DNA of 42,544 nucleotides from the NCBI GenBank assembly GCA_019894975.1, contig JAGXNO010000035.1, positions 1 to 42,544 on the forward strand, given 5' to 3'. The DNA comes from Promethearchaeota archaeon (lineage in GTDB: Archaea; Asgardarchaeota; Lokiarchaeia; Sigyniarchaeales; SOKP01). Numbering within the stretch: position 1 is the first letter of the stretch; each line of letters starts with the position of its first letter. Positions 15,930 to 24,014 of this stretch are shown one piece after another. The notes under the pieces are model-generated. The model ran no database searches and had not been told where the DNA came from. It saw only the letters and a program-made list of their open reading frames with translations. The translations under genes were made by a program, and so were the position numbers.

Positions 15930-16892
15930 CTATTTATTATTCTTAATATTTGGCCCCATTTTGTTAATTGATAAGTCGAAAACATTAATTTCAGGTTTAT
16001 ATGTATCAAAAATCTCCATAACCTCTCTTTCATTTTCCTTCTTGCAAATAGCATAAACAGATCTTCCTAATTGATTCATACTTGCTCCTAAAATCTTTAA
16101 ATTATTCAAACGTGTAATTAAATCTTCAATTTTATGCAATTCTAGGATTTTGAGCATTTGAGTTTCCTTCACAAATTCAGTCGAAGCAGTTATGAAAGCT
16201 TTTATATCTCGATTTTGCAATAATTTTGCTTGAGCTCTTCTCCCTGCTTTTTTAATTTTCGAATTTAAAACAGGATCTGTTAGAATTGATTTAGTATGGA
16301 TCATCCCAAATGAACCACATATGATTTTTAAATTTTGAGAGAAATTAATACTTTCAGAAACACATGGATAACCAGGTTCTTTAAGGATACATAATCCGCC
16401 ACGTAATTGTCCACAAACAGTCCCTAATCCTGTTTGATTCATAACTTCGGCAATATGTGCTATTCTTCCCCTCTCGATATTGGGAAAGCCTAAATTTAAA
16501 ATGTTATTAAAACCATAAATCGTACCTAATGCTCCAGAACCACTTGCACCATAGCCACATCCAACAGGTAAAGGAAAATTATGATAAATTTCGATTTTTA
16601 AAGGTGAATTTAACAACTGTTTTAGATATTGATAGATGTAATAGGTGGTCTCTGCCTTTTGATCCACCTTTTCATCATTAATAAAAATACTTATCTTCTG
16701 ATCACTAGATTTATCTAAATCTTCAACAACAATCCTTGTTCTTCCCACAGCACTTAAATTAAAGCCTGCACCTCTTGATCCAATTCTTTCTGGATCTTTT
16801 ATTTTTTTACCATCAATTTCATCTACAATTTCAAAAAAACCAGAAATTCTGTGAGGTACATCAACTACTACTTCTCTTTTAAAGTGTGCCAT
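15930..16892 (-). CDS. pantoate kinase (GHMP family)
   Basis: A 320-residue GHMP-fold kinase of the archaeal pantoate kinase type (COG1829). It has the family-specific start PHRISGFFEIV, the GSRGAGFNLS strand, and the glycine-rich phosphate loop PVGCGYGASGSGALG near residues 108-122. It phosphorylates pantoate to 4-phosphopantoate, the archaeal route to CoA that replaces PanC/PanK. Two partners are in the window: ketopantoate reductase (39344-40351) and phosphopantothenate synthetase (37912-38706). It is divergent from UMP kinase, with ~70 nt of shared promoter DNA between them. Confidence 0.9.
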   Translation of the reverse strand: MAHFKREVVVDVPHRISGFFEIVDEIDGKKIKDPERIGSRGAGFNLSAVGRTRIVVEDLDKSSDQKISIFINDEKVDQKAETTYYIYQYLKQLLNSPLKIEIYHNFPLPVGCGYGASGSGALGTIYGFNNILNLGFPNIERGRIAHIAEVMNQTGLGTVCGQLRGGLCILKEPGYPCVSESINFSQNLKIICGSFGMIHTKSILTDPVLNSKIKKAGRRAQAKLLQNRDIKAFITASTEFVKETQMLKILELHKIEDLITRLNNLKILGASMNQLGRSVYAICKKENEREVMEIFDTYKPEINVFDLSINKMGPNIKNNK

Positions 16893-16923
16893 ATGTCGTA
16901 AGTAACTTAATTTATTAAATCAT

Positions 16924-16933
16924 CTATATATTA
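16924..16933 (+). promoter_or_regulatory. TATA box of the UMP kinase gene
   Basis: CTATATATTA lies 29-38 nt before the ATG at 16962, so transcription would begin near 16954. That is after the upstream TTG at 16947 and before the ATG, which favours the ATG start and an almost leaderless mRNA. Confidence 0.45.
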
Positions 16934-16961
16934 TTAAATAGAAAATTTGAATGAAAATGTT

Positions 16962-17672
16962 ATGAAAGGAAATATTGTTATAAAGATTGGAGGGTCTTTA
17001 CTCTTTACTAAAGATAATGAAATCAAGTCTAGTAAAATTGCTGAATTTTGTAATATTTTTAAAACTAGGAAAAATAATGGAAATATCATTATAGTTTGCG
17101 GAGGAGGATTACCTGCAAGAAGGTATATCAATTCAGTTAGATTTTTTAATGGATCTGAAGCTTTATGTGATACTTTTGGAATTGAAATCTCTAGAATTAA
17201 TGCTAAATTATTAATTGCTTGCTTTCAAGATTATGCTTATCCTCAAGTTCCGAAAACCATTGAAGAACTTTCAGTGGCTTTACTCTTCAACAAAATAATT
17301 GTAATGGGTGGGTTACAACCTGGTCAATCAACAACTTCTGTAGCATTAGAAGTAGCAGAATTAATTCAAGCAGATAAATTTTTAGTCCTTACAGATGTAG
17401 AAGGTATATATGATAAAGACCCTAAAAAATTCAATGATGCACAATTGTTAAAAAAAATTAATTACGACCAACTGCAAGAAATAATATTAGATCTGGGAGA
17501 GGATGACCAAGCTGCTGCAGGAGAATATCGAATTTTCGACGCTGTATCCTTACAAATCTTAAAGCGTAGTGAAATTAATACTACGATTATGTCTGGAACA
17601 AACTTAAATAACTTCATTAAGTTTTGGGATGGAGAAAAAAGCACAACTGGTACAGAAATCTCAAAGGAATAG
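16962..17672 (+). CDS. pyrH: uridylate (UMP) kinase, archaeal type
   Basis: An amino-acid-kinase-fold enzyme of about 236 residues. Visible are VIKIGGSL at the N-terminus, VCGGG, the GGLQPGQSTTSVAL loop, LTDVEGIYDKDP, and AGEYRIFDAVSLQIL. This set is specific for archaeal UMP kinase, which makes UDP for pyrimidine nucleotides and is GTP-independent in this branch. A TTG at 16947 would add five residues, but the ATG at 16962 fits both the family N-terminus and the TATA position. The C-terminus is slightly longer than usual. Confidence 0.93.
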   Translation: MKGNIVIKIGGSLLFTKDNEIKSSKIAEFCNIFKTRKNNGNIIIVCGGGLPARRYINSVRFFNGSEALCDTFGIEISRINAKLLIACFQDYAYPQVPKTIEELSVALLFNKIIVMGGLQPGQSTTSVALEVAELIQADKFLVLTDVEGIYDKDPKKFNDAQLLKKINYDQLQEIILDLGEDDQAAAGEYRIFDAVSLQILKRSEINTTIMSGTNLNNFIKFWDGEKSTTGTEISKE

Positions 17673-17749
17673 AGAAATAATAAATTATTTTAACTAATAA
17701 ATTTTTATACTTATTAAATACAGAATAGGATAAATATTAGGAATTTAAA

Positions 17750-17986
17750 ATGTCTCAATCTTCATGGAAAGACCAAATTAAAAAAAAATGGGGCCCTCAC
17801 AGTCATTGTCCTGTATGTGGTAAGGCAATGCCAACAGATAAAAAATTCTGCAGCCAAAATTGTAAAGATAACATGATAGAACGTGAACGAAAATCGAAAA
17901 AAAAAGGGAGATTTCAATGTATATTTTTAGTTGTTATGATGGCTGTCATGATGATATTCCTGTTCATATTACCAATGTTCGGCTAG
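17750..17986 (+). CDS. DUF2116 zinc-ribbon protein with C-terminal membrane segment
   Basis: A 78-residue protein. An N-terminal zinc ribbon has two CxxC/CxxxC pairs (CPVCGKAMPTDKKFCSQNC, residues ~20-38). A Lys/Arg-rich stretch and one hydrophobic helix (~57-76) follow. This is the layout of archaeal DUF2116 proteins. The single C-terminal helix makes it a tail-anchored protein, and a Get3-type targeting ATPase is encoded at 35485-36474; that link is only a suggestion. Function unknown. Confidence 0.8.
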   Translation: MSQSSWKDQIKKKWGPHSHCPVCGKAMPTDKKFCSQNCKDNMIERERKSKKKGRFQCIFLVVMMAVMMIFLFILPMFG

Positions 17987-18036
17987 TAAAAAAGAATTTA
18001 ACCATACCTCATCTCTAATTTTTAAGGTTAAATAGG

Positions 18037-18193
18037 TGCAGAGAGAGGGATTTCCAAAAAGTGCGAAAAGCAATTTCTAATACTGAAAGCGTTTTTTTTT
18101 GAACCCCCGTAGGCCTATGCCAATGGATCTTGAGTCCATCACCGATAATCGTTTGTACCATAACAAACTTTGACCGGGCTTGGTTATCTCTGC
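18037..18193 (-). tRNA. tRNA-Leu(CAA) with D-arm and T-loop introns
   Basis: Minus-strand GCAGAGA (18193-18187) pairs perfectly with TCTCTGC (18044-18038); A73 is at 18037. Anticodon stem ATGGA/TCCAT closes CTCAAGA (18134-18128), anticodon CAA. The D-stem ACC/GGT forms only after removing 25 nt (about 18144-18168), which itself holds a GTTTG/CAAAC hairpin. The T-stem GGGGG/CCCTC (18108-18104 and 18049-18045) encloses 54 nt, where 7 are expected, so a ~47 nt intron interrupts TTCAAAT. A long variable arm supports the class II fold. No complete CCA is encoded. Both introns are noncanonical. Confidence 0.88.
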
Positions 18194-18265
18194 ATTTTGA
18201 AATAATAATGTCATGAAAGTTATAAACATTACCTTTTTTCATTAGATCGCTATTATCAAGTGAAA

Positions 18266-18628
18266 CTATTTTTCTTCTGTTATCTCTTTTAAAATTTCAT
18301 TGATGAAATTAACTATAGGTTTGATTATTGTGCCTTCATCTTTCCTATTTTTTAAAAATAAGAGGAGCAAAACAGGTGAATTCAATACACTAGAAGCTTT
18401 TTCCGCTATTATTGTGCTTATTAATTTACTATTCATGCCAAATAAATTATAAGAAGCTGTTGGTGATTTAATTCCTTCTACTATTGAGGGTGTACCTAAA
18501 GTAACATTTCCTATTCCCAAATCTTCCTGATCAGAGATAAGTAACAAAAAACTATTATGCAACTTGAATAGGTTAATATGAATGACATAATCATCAATTG
18601 TAAAATTTCTATTAACTATTAACTTCAT
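18266..18628 (-). CDS. possible PAC4-like proteasome assembly chaperone
   Basis: The 120-residue protein resembles eukaryotic proteasome assembly chaperone 4 (PSMG4). It has an IHINLFKLHNSFLLLIS strand pair, an NVTLGTPSIVEGIKSPTASYNLFG stretch like the PAC4 AMPTRxDxxPxSTxLxG region, an SKLISTIIAEKASSVLNSPVLLLLFL helix-strand, and a C-terminal helix. In eukaryotes PAC3-PAC4 help arrange 20S alpha subunits. A PAC2-family gene is 3.3 kb away on the same strand. Similarity is judged by eye and is weak; a roadblock or other small alpha/beta fold is the alternative. Confidence 0.45.
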   Translation of the reverse strand: MKLIVNRNFTIDDYVIHINLFKLHNSFLLLISDQEDLGIGNVTLGTPSIVEGIKSPTASYNLFGMNSKLISTIIAEKASSVLNSPVLLLLFLKNRKDEGTIIKPIVNFINEILKEITEEK

Positions 18629-18688
18629 ATCTAAATCATATCTTCTTTTAACTAGATATTGAATTACAAATTTGCTTCAAAATAGAAT

Positions 18689-19108
18689 TCAATCTGAGGC
18701 AATAACCACATCAGAGAGCCTCTGCCTCCTAATATCAAAATCGTGATCCAGATGAATCGTTATACAATGTTGATCTTTATTCTCAAGATTCTTATGGACA
18801 TAACTTACAGGAACAATCGGTATTTCAGATTCGATAACAACTTTTTTTGGAACCGGGATGGGAATAACAGCTTTGCATCTTTCACAATTAACTAAAACAA
18901 CTTTCATATTGGGAGATTCCACTTTTTTAATCCTTTCTAGAACATCTGGAGCCAAATCTGGGGAATCTATTGTCAATTTTTCCTTTTTCTTTGGGGGTTC
19001 AGGAACAGAGGGGATATCAAGATCCTCGTTTTCTTTTGTCGAATAATCTTTTTCGTTAACAATCTCTTTTAGCTTTTCAATTTTTTTTTCTCTCTTATCA
19101 TCTTTCAC
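18689..19108 (-). CDS. uncharacterised protein with possible metal site (139 aa)
   Basis: I cannot name this family. The first ~50 residues are charged, proline-rich and probably disordered. The second half has CERC (C75, C78), an IPIPVPKKVV run, and a cluster H105, H114, C115, H119, H122 ahead of a DIRRQRLSD end, which may bind zinc. It lies 60 nt upstream of the PAC4-like gene on the same strand, so the two are probably co-transcribed. No signal peptide or membrane segment. The compact C-terminal half looks conserved in type; the N-terminal half looks like a linker. Confidence 0.65.
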   Translation of the reverse strand: MKDDKREKKIEKLKEIVNEKDYSTKENEDLDIPSVPEPPKKKEKLTIDSPDLAPDVLERIKKVESPNMKVVLVNCERCKAVIPIPVPKKVVIESEIPIVPVSYVHKNLENKDQHCITIHLDHDFDIRRQRLSDVVIASD

Positions 19109-19298
19109 GTCATTTACCTCTTATCATTAAGGATCATGATATAGTCTTTTTTGTATGAAATATTTTAGGCTCTAAAACTTTCACCATTAGGAGAGAATTT
19201 TTGATTACCTAATAATATGTTATTTAGAATGATAAAAAAATTTTAACAAAAATTGTATGGTTTTTCAAAATTCTTTGAGGTTTTAAAAGAGAATAAAA

Positions 19299-19931
19299 TT
19301 AGACACCAAAAATTTGTCTTAATTCACTGTATATTTTAGATAATTCAGAAATTATTTGAGCATTATTTTGTTGAAGATAATAGCTTACATACCCAGCTAA
19401 ACCCTCACCATCTTTGATCCAAACTAAGAAGGCTTTAATCTCATCTTGTAGTTGCGGATCAATATTCGCACCTCCTGTTGAAGCTACGCCCCCTGCTGAT
19501 GCCGTTCCACCCATCTGTCCTTCTTTCTGACCCATTTGGGCACTCGCATTCATATAAGGGCCTTGCGTATTCATAGTTCCAATAGCTCTTTGAACATCCA
19601 TAACAGCTCCACGAGCATCCCCATCTGGTTGAAGATAGCAAATAAGTTTATGATCATCATCTTTTGCTGCGCATATACTTCCTTCACCTTTTAAAGATAT
19701 AGCAACCATACGTTCAGCCCCCATCTGCAACATCGAATATTTTACTCCAGAAACCATTATGAATTGAGCATTTTGGCCTGCCCAACTTGATATTATTCTG
19801 CTAACGTCTCCACTAATGTCCCAATTATCTGTGGTATAAATTAGATCTTTACCTTTTATTACAGCAGCAGCTATAATGTTAGGATCTGATTGCATCAAAT
19901 TATATACTGCGGTCTCAGGATCTACTGGCAT
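19299..19931 (-). CDS. roadblock-like protein with flexible linker and helical tail
   Basis: 210 residues in three parts. Residues 1-118 look like a roadblock/longin-type alpha-beta-alpha domain (IIAAAVIKGKDLIYTT, then SMLQMGAERMVAISLKGEGSICAAK and HKLICYLQP). Residues ~119-158 are a Gly/Ala/Met/Gln-rich linker. Residues ~160-210 form a predicted helical domain. Asgard genomes carry many roadblock proteins, some fused to other modules. A profilin-like fold is a weaker alternative. The minus-strand neighbours 18266-19108 lie 190 nt downstream. Start ATG at 19931. The assignment rests on pattern only. Confidence 0.5.
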   Translation of the reverse strand: MPVDPETAVYNLMQSDPNIIAAAVIKGKDLIYTTDNWDISGDVSRIISSWAGQNAQFIMVSGVKYSMLQMGAERMVAISLKGEGSICAAKDDDHKLICYLQPDGDARGAVMDVQRAIGTMNTQGPYMNASAQMGQKEGQMGGTASAGGVASTGGANIDPQLQDEIKAFLVWIKDGEGLAGYVSYYLQQNNAQIISELSKIYSELRQIFGV

Positions 19932-20050
19932 CTTTTTTCATTTTTTTTTATTTTGTATTAGGCTTTTAAAAAATAGCGAAATTACATTTAATTATAAAAT
20001 AATTATAAACTTATTTTTTAAAAATTTATCTATAACATTAACATAGCATT

Positions 20051-20515
20051 TTATTTCTTTTTCTTAATATTTATTTTGCCAAATTTTGGCTTATAATAAA
20101 CATTATATTTATCAGAGTTTTCTTGATTATTTTCTCGATATTCTAATTCAATATCCAGATTGTTATTATTGAAATCTTCATGTAAAGCATCTTGATTCTT
20201 TAGATTATTAAGATGATCATTAAGATCTTTTGGGTTTTTAAATAATTTCCCACACATTGGACAACTTGGAGACTCTTTTTCTAAAAGACCTTTAGGGGTT
20301 TTAACAATAACAGGAAATTTTGTCTTCCTTTGTAAATTTGTGGTAAGGTGCCGACAATAATGCCTAATTAATTTTCCATAGGGAGGGTAATTGAAAAAAA
20401 TTTTACTTCCATGCCTACACTCCCAATATAATACATCTGCACCACACTTTCGACATTTGGTTTGAAAAGATCGAAGATAACAATGTTTTCCGTGCGTCTT
20501 GTAAAAATGTCGCAT
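20051..20515 (-). CDS. C2H2-type zinc-finger protein
   Basis: A 154-residue protein with two metal-binding regions. An N-terminal C-x2-C (C21, C24) with C33 and C54 forms a ribbon-like unit around a basic, aromatic stretch. A C2H2-type finger follows: C85, C88, H101 and H112, with a typical CPMCGKLF beginning. The C-terminal ~40 residues are Asn/Glu/Lys-rich and probably disordered, ending in a poly-Lys tail. It may bind nucleic acid. It is divergent from TFB across 158 nt, so the two may share upstream control. Function unknown. Confidence 0.7.
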   Translation of the reverse strand: MRHFYKTHGKHCYLRSFQTKCRKCGADVLYWECRHGSKIFFNYPPYGKLIRHYCRHLTTNLQRKTKFPVIVKTPKGLLEKESPSCPMCGKLFKNPKDLNDHLNNLKNQDALHEDFNNNNLDIELEYRENNQENSDKYNVYYKPKFGKINIKKKK

Positions 20516-20617
20516 TATATTAAGAGAAATAACAAACTTATTAAAACGTTACGATTTAAATCCAAAGCCAAAAAAAAAAGATGAGATAATTATTAATGGA
20601 TAAATCCTCAAAACGCA

Positions 20618-20629
20618 AATATTTATATG
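20618..20629 (+). promoter_or_regulatory. TATA box of the TFB gene
   Basis: AATATTTATATG lies about 45-56 nt ahead of the TTG at 20674, preceded by a purine-rich CGCAAA that may act as BRE. Predicted transcription start near 20651. Called by eye. Confidence 0.45.
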
Positions 20630-20673
20630 TGCAAGATTAATTATGAGAATTAAAGAGTAGAATTTTTAAAGGG

Positions 20674-21612
20674 TTGAACTTGGTGGATCTCTCAATACCT
20701 CAAAAAAATTTAAATTCTTGCCCAGAATGTGGTAACAAAAATTTAATCTCTGATGACACACGTGGCGAAGTTGTTTGTAATGACTGCGGATTAGTTCTAG
20801 ATCAGGGAATCATAGATTCAGGGCCCGAATGGAGAGCCTTCACTTCTGAAGAAGCTAATAGAAAAGTAAGAGTTGGAGCGCCTACAACTTTAACTATCCA
20901 TGACAAAGGATTAAGTACTATGATCGGTTGGAAAAACAAGGACGCTTTTGGGAAAGCTATCAGCCCAAAGATGAAGGCAGAAGTCTACCGATTAAGGAAA
21001 TGGCACGTCAGAACTAGAACCAACAAATCTATTGATAGAAACCTAGCATATGCTATGAATGAATTAGATCGATTTGCTTCCCAACTTAACCTTTCCAAAG
21101 ATATAAAAGAATCAGCAGCTCATATTTACCGAAAAATGGCGAATAAAAATTTAATTAGAGGGCGATCTATTGAAGCTATGTTAATTGCTTCTATTTATCT
21201 ATCTTGTAGATTGAATAATGTCCCTAAAACCTTAGATGACTTTATAGAATTCGCTTCTGTTGACAAAAAAAAGATTGCTAGGTGCTATAGATTAATCTTA
21301 AATGAACTCAAATTAAATATACATGTATCTTCTCCAATTAATTTTATCCCTCGATTTTGTGCCGATTTGAAATTATCTGGAAGAACTCAAAATAGAGCCG
21401 CATCAATTTTAGAGCTTGCAAGAATACGTCGTATTACCGCAGGAAAAGCACCAACAGGTTTAGCTGGTGCTGCATTGTATGTTGCTGCAATTCAAGAAGG
21501 AGAAAGACGAACCCAAAAAGAAATTTCGATTGCAGCAGGAGTTACTGAAGCAACTATACGAAATAGATACAAAGAATTAGTAAGTCATTTAAATTTCGAT
21601 TTAAATGTGTAA
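20674..21612 (+). CDS. tfb: transcription initiation factor TFB (TFIIB)
   Basis: The 312-residue protein has an N-terminal zinc ribbon (C16, C19, C35, C38; CPECG and CNDCG), the B-reader/linker with GPEWRAF, and two cyclin-fold repeats (about 110-200 and 205-300), the second ending GVTEATIRNRYKEL. It recruits RNA polymerase to TBP-bound promoters. No ATG exists upstream of the ribbon: an in-frame TGA at 20644-20646 is followed only by TTG 20674, TTG 20680 and GTG 20683. The start is therefore non-AUG; GTG 20683 is a reasonable alternative. Length is typical. Confidence 0.95.
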   Translation: MNLVDLSIPQKNLNSCPECGNKNLISDDTRGEVVCNDCGLVLDQGIIDSGPEWRAFTSEEANRKVRVGAPTTLTIHDKGLSTMIGWKNKDAFGKAISPKMKAEVYRLRKWHVRTRTNKSIDRNLAYAMNELDRFASQLNLSKDIKESAAHIYRKMANKNLIRGRSIEAMLIASIYLSCRLNNVPKTLDDFIEFASVDKKKIARCYRLILNELKLNIHVSSPINFIPRFCADLKLSGRTQNRAASILELARIRRITAGKAPTGLAGAALYVAAIQEGERRTQKEISIAAGVTEATIRNRYKELVSHLNFDLNV

Positions 21613-21653
21613 TTAGATAAATTTAACCATAAAGAATTTAAAAGCAAAGTGTT

Positions 21654-21803
21654 CTAAAGGACTTTAATTCTTTTTATAACATCTGGTCTTTTTTTGTATA
21701 AAATCCGAAATCCACAATGAGAACATTTAATTCCTGGAAGTGCGCTTAGTTCCTTTTTACTTACTTCTTTACCGCAACTCTTTCTAGCACACACATATTT
21801 CAT
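21654..21803 (-). CDS. rpoP: DNA-directed RNA polymerase subunit Rpo12 (RpoP)
   Basis: A 49-codon gene reading MKYVCARKSCGKEV, then PGIKCSHCGFRILYKKRPDVIKRIKV. It matches archaeal Rpo12/eukaryotic Rpb12, a small zinc-binding subunit that helps join Rpo3 to the large subunits. The conserved CxxCGxRILYKxRP segment is intact. The first metal pair is spaced C-x4-C, where many relatives have C-x2-C. It lies 98 nt downstream of the PAC2 gene on the same strand and converges on tfb. Confidence 0.88.
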   Translation of the reverse strand: MKYVCARKSCGKEVSKKELSALPGIKCSHCGFRILYKKRPDVIKRIKVL

Positions 21804-21901
21804 ATTATATTCAAATATTTTATGATTAAAATATTTTGTGCTTTAAAACCTGAATATTGAAAAAGCCTAATGAAAAAGAAATAGAATTTTAATATTTAAA
21901 T

Positions 21902-22711
21902 CTATATATAAAGCGATTTTCTTTTATCCTCAGTATCAATAACTTGGAATGAATCAAGATCCTTTTCCAACTGATCTTTTTTACTTTGAAGACTTTTAGT
22001 TATATCTTCAATGTTTTCTAATGAATATTTCTTTTTAATTGGCAACGTAAATGATCTTTTTAACATTTCCAAAAGAGTGATTGATGCTCTTAAATCTGTG
22101 ATATCTTCATTAACCATAGCCATATTATCTGTTTCGGCAAGAAAAACCAGCCCATCAATGTTAAATCGGGCTTTTGCAAGCGTTGGAATTAAACCATTTG
22201 CCCCTATTATAACTCCTTTCTGAATCTTTTGACAATCAGTTACCAGTAAGTAATTTTCTAATATTTTTCGATTGGTAGAACTGACGAAGATATTGGGAAT
22301 TTTGGATTTAAGCATTCGACTATTTATGGGGTAAGCCCCTAACGCAACGATTAGTACGATTCCATATTGATGAATTATTTCTGTAAGGAAGTTTGAGATC
22401 CTATAGATTCCTTTGGGAGTCAAACTTTGAGCATCAGCAGTTATCAGGATTATATCTCTTAATTCATTTGGATCTTTCCAATATAAAACTTCAGCTTTAG
22501 GAGCAGATAAAATACTATCATCGACAATAGCTCCTGCGGGGTAGTCATCAAAGATAATATCCATTAAATTTTTAGCATCAAGTTGCCCTATTAATGAGTC
22601 TAAAGCAAATTTACCTACATCAGCTATTCCTGGCATTCCTAAAATACATAGTGGGTTTATAAATTTTTCTTTAGGAAGCTTCTCATGTTGAATAATTCTT
22701 ATTCCTTCCAT
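21902..22711 (-). CDS. PAC2-family proteasome assembly chaperone homolog
   Basis: A 269-residue PAC2-family (COG2047-like) protein with the characteristic start LPKEKFINPLCILGMPGIADVGKFA, the AEVLYWKD and DIILITADAQSL strands, LIVALGAYP, GANGLIPTLAKARFNIDGLVFLAET and a C-terminal helical, Lys/Glu-rich coiled segment. Archaeal members (PbaA/PbaB relatives) and eukaryotic PAC2 assist 20S proteasome assembly. The gene lies upstream of rpoP on the same strand. A PAC4-like protein is encoded at 18266-18628. Length and motifs are normal. Confidence 0.85.
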   Translation of the reverse strand: MEGIRIIQHEKLPKEKFINPLCILGMPGIADVGKFALDSLIGQLDAKNLMDIIFDDYPAGAIVDDSILSAPKAEVLYWKDPNELRDIILITADAQSLTPKGIYRISNFLTEIIHQYGIVLIVALGAYPINSRMLKSKIPNIFVSSTNRKILENYLLVTDCQKIQKGVIIGANGLIPTLAKARFNIDGLVFLAETDNMAMVNEDITDLRASITLLEMLKRSFTLPIKKKYSLENIEDITKSLQSKKDQLEKDLDSFQVIDTEDKRKSLYI

Positions 22712-22905
22712 AAATTAAACCTTCTTTTCATAAAATATATCTAATAATAGGGTGAGTTTTATCAGTTTAAAATGGATATAATATCCTCGTGGGGTGAAGA
22801 ATTAGTGTAAAAGTGATATTTTCATATTATCCAAAAGATATTTTTTAGGTGATACTTAAATTAAGTAGTATACCTATTAGTTTTTAACATAAAATAAGAG
22901 AATCA

Positions 22906-23505
22906 ATGACAGATTTAGTATATAAGTGTAAATTGTGTGGTACTTGTTGCCATGAGGTCCCTGGAGATTATGTTAAAAGAATCCCCATTTACCCTGATGA
23001 AGCTGATAAAATGATTGAAATAGCAAAAGAGAGGGGTGTGGATTTCAAGATTATTGAAGACTTGGTTTTTCCCGATGTTATTAATGAAAATATTTTAGTC
23101 CTAACATATCGAATAAGATTAGATAATGAAACACAAGGATGTCCTTTCTATGACAAATCGGAAGGTTGTACAATCCAGGATGTGAAACCCTTAGCTTGTC
23201 AAGCATACCCTTTAGCGTTAAAACGTCAAGATGCTTTTAATTTCGAAATTTCTATTGATCCATTATGTAATTTTGTTATAGAGAATTATGATAAATTAGA
23301 AAATGTGGATATAGATAAATTAAGAGAAATTTTCAAGGAAGAATACCCAAAAGCAGAAACATTTTATCGAAAAAACAAGAAACTAATGTTTAAAATCAGA
23401 AAATTAGAGGTAACCAACCAAATAAAAATTCCTCATCAAATAAGCATAGAAGAATTTAATAAATACCTACAACAATGGGATCGTAAAGAAATTACTGTAA
23501 AGTAA
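22906..23505 (+). CDS. YkgJ-family cysteine-cluster protein
   Basis: The 199-residue protein has the YkgJ/CxxCxxCC pattern: C8, C11, C14 and C15 at the N-terminus (CKLCGTCCHEVPGDY), followed by GCPFYD, GCTIQDVKPLACQAYPL and DPLCNF. These cysteines are thought to hold an Fe-S or zinc centre. Substrate and reaction are not known for most members. The last 50 residues are charged and helical. It starts at ATG 22906 behind a 194 nt A+T-rich divergent gap shared with PAC2 and converges on the SWIM protein. Confidence 0.85.
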   Translation: MTDLVYKCKLCGTCCHEVPGDYVKRIPIYPDEADKMIEIAKERGVDFKIIEDLVFPDVINENILVLTYRIRLDNETQGCPFYDKSEGCTIQDVKPLACQAYPLALKRQDAFNFEISIDPLCNFVIENYDKLENVDIDKLREIFKEEYPKAETFYRKNKKLMFKIRKLEVTNQIKIPHQISIEEFNKYLQQWDRKEITVK

Positions 23506-23551
23506 GTTATTAATTCATTTTTAGAAAAAGTTTCTTTAGAACATCGAAAGA

Positions 23552-23989
23552 TTATATGTTTAACTTCAATTCTTCAACCAGATCTTTGAATTTATTTTCT
23601 TTGAGTTTGACTTCTTCGAAAGTCTTAAATCCTTCACTTATTATCTGAGCTAATATATGCTTACAATAATTTCTTTTTTTATTTATAACTACATTTTTGT
23701 AGAAATCTTGACAAGAACAAAATAATTTTGGATATAATAAATGCTCTTGATTTGTACCCATAGCAGTCCATACGATTCTATTTGACGGTTCATAAATATA
23801 TTTCGTGATTCCTCTCTTTAAAGTTTCTATAACATCTATAGATTTATCGGGAAATATACTTTCTAGGAATGATATAAATTCATCATCTAGCATTTTTTTG
23901 TGTTTAGCTTTTTCAAATAGCTTCAATAACAAATCTGACATTTTCTCAAATGAATTAAGGTAACCGTCTTTAAATATAATATCGTTCAA
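23552..23989 (-). CDS. SWIM zinc-finger protein, SWS1/Shu2-like
   Basis: A 145-residue protein with a helical N-terminal half and a SWIM motif C91-x-C93-x15-C109-x-H111-x2-A114 (FCSCQDF...NYCKHILA). The trailing Ala makes it fit the invariant CxC...CxHxxA signature described for the Shu2/SWS1 family, which works with Rad51 paralogs in homologous recombination. Archaeal SWS1-like proteins are known, and RadA would be the expected partner. No recombinase gene is in this window. It diverges from the glycosyltransferase across only 25 nt. Confidence 0.7.
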   Translation of the reverse strand: MNDIIFKDGYLNSFEKMSDLLLKLFEKAKHKKMLDDEFISFLESIFPDKSIDVIETLKRGITKYIYEPSNRIVWTAMGTNQEHLLYPKLFCSCQDFYKNVVINKKRNYCKHILAQIISEGFKTFEEVKLKENKFKDLVEELKLNI

Positions 23990-24014
23990 AAATTAAAAAA
24001 TATTCATCAAAATA

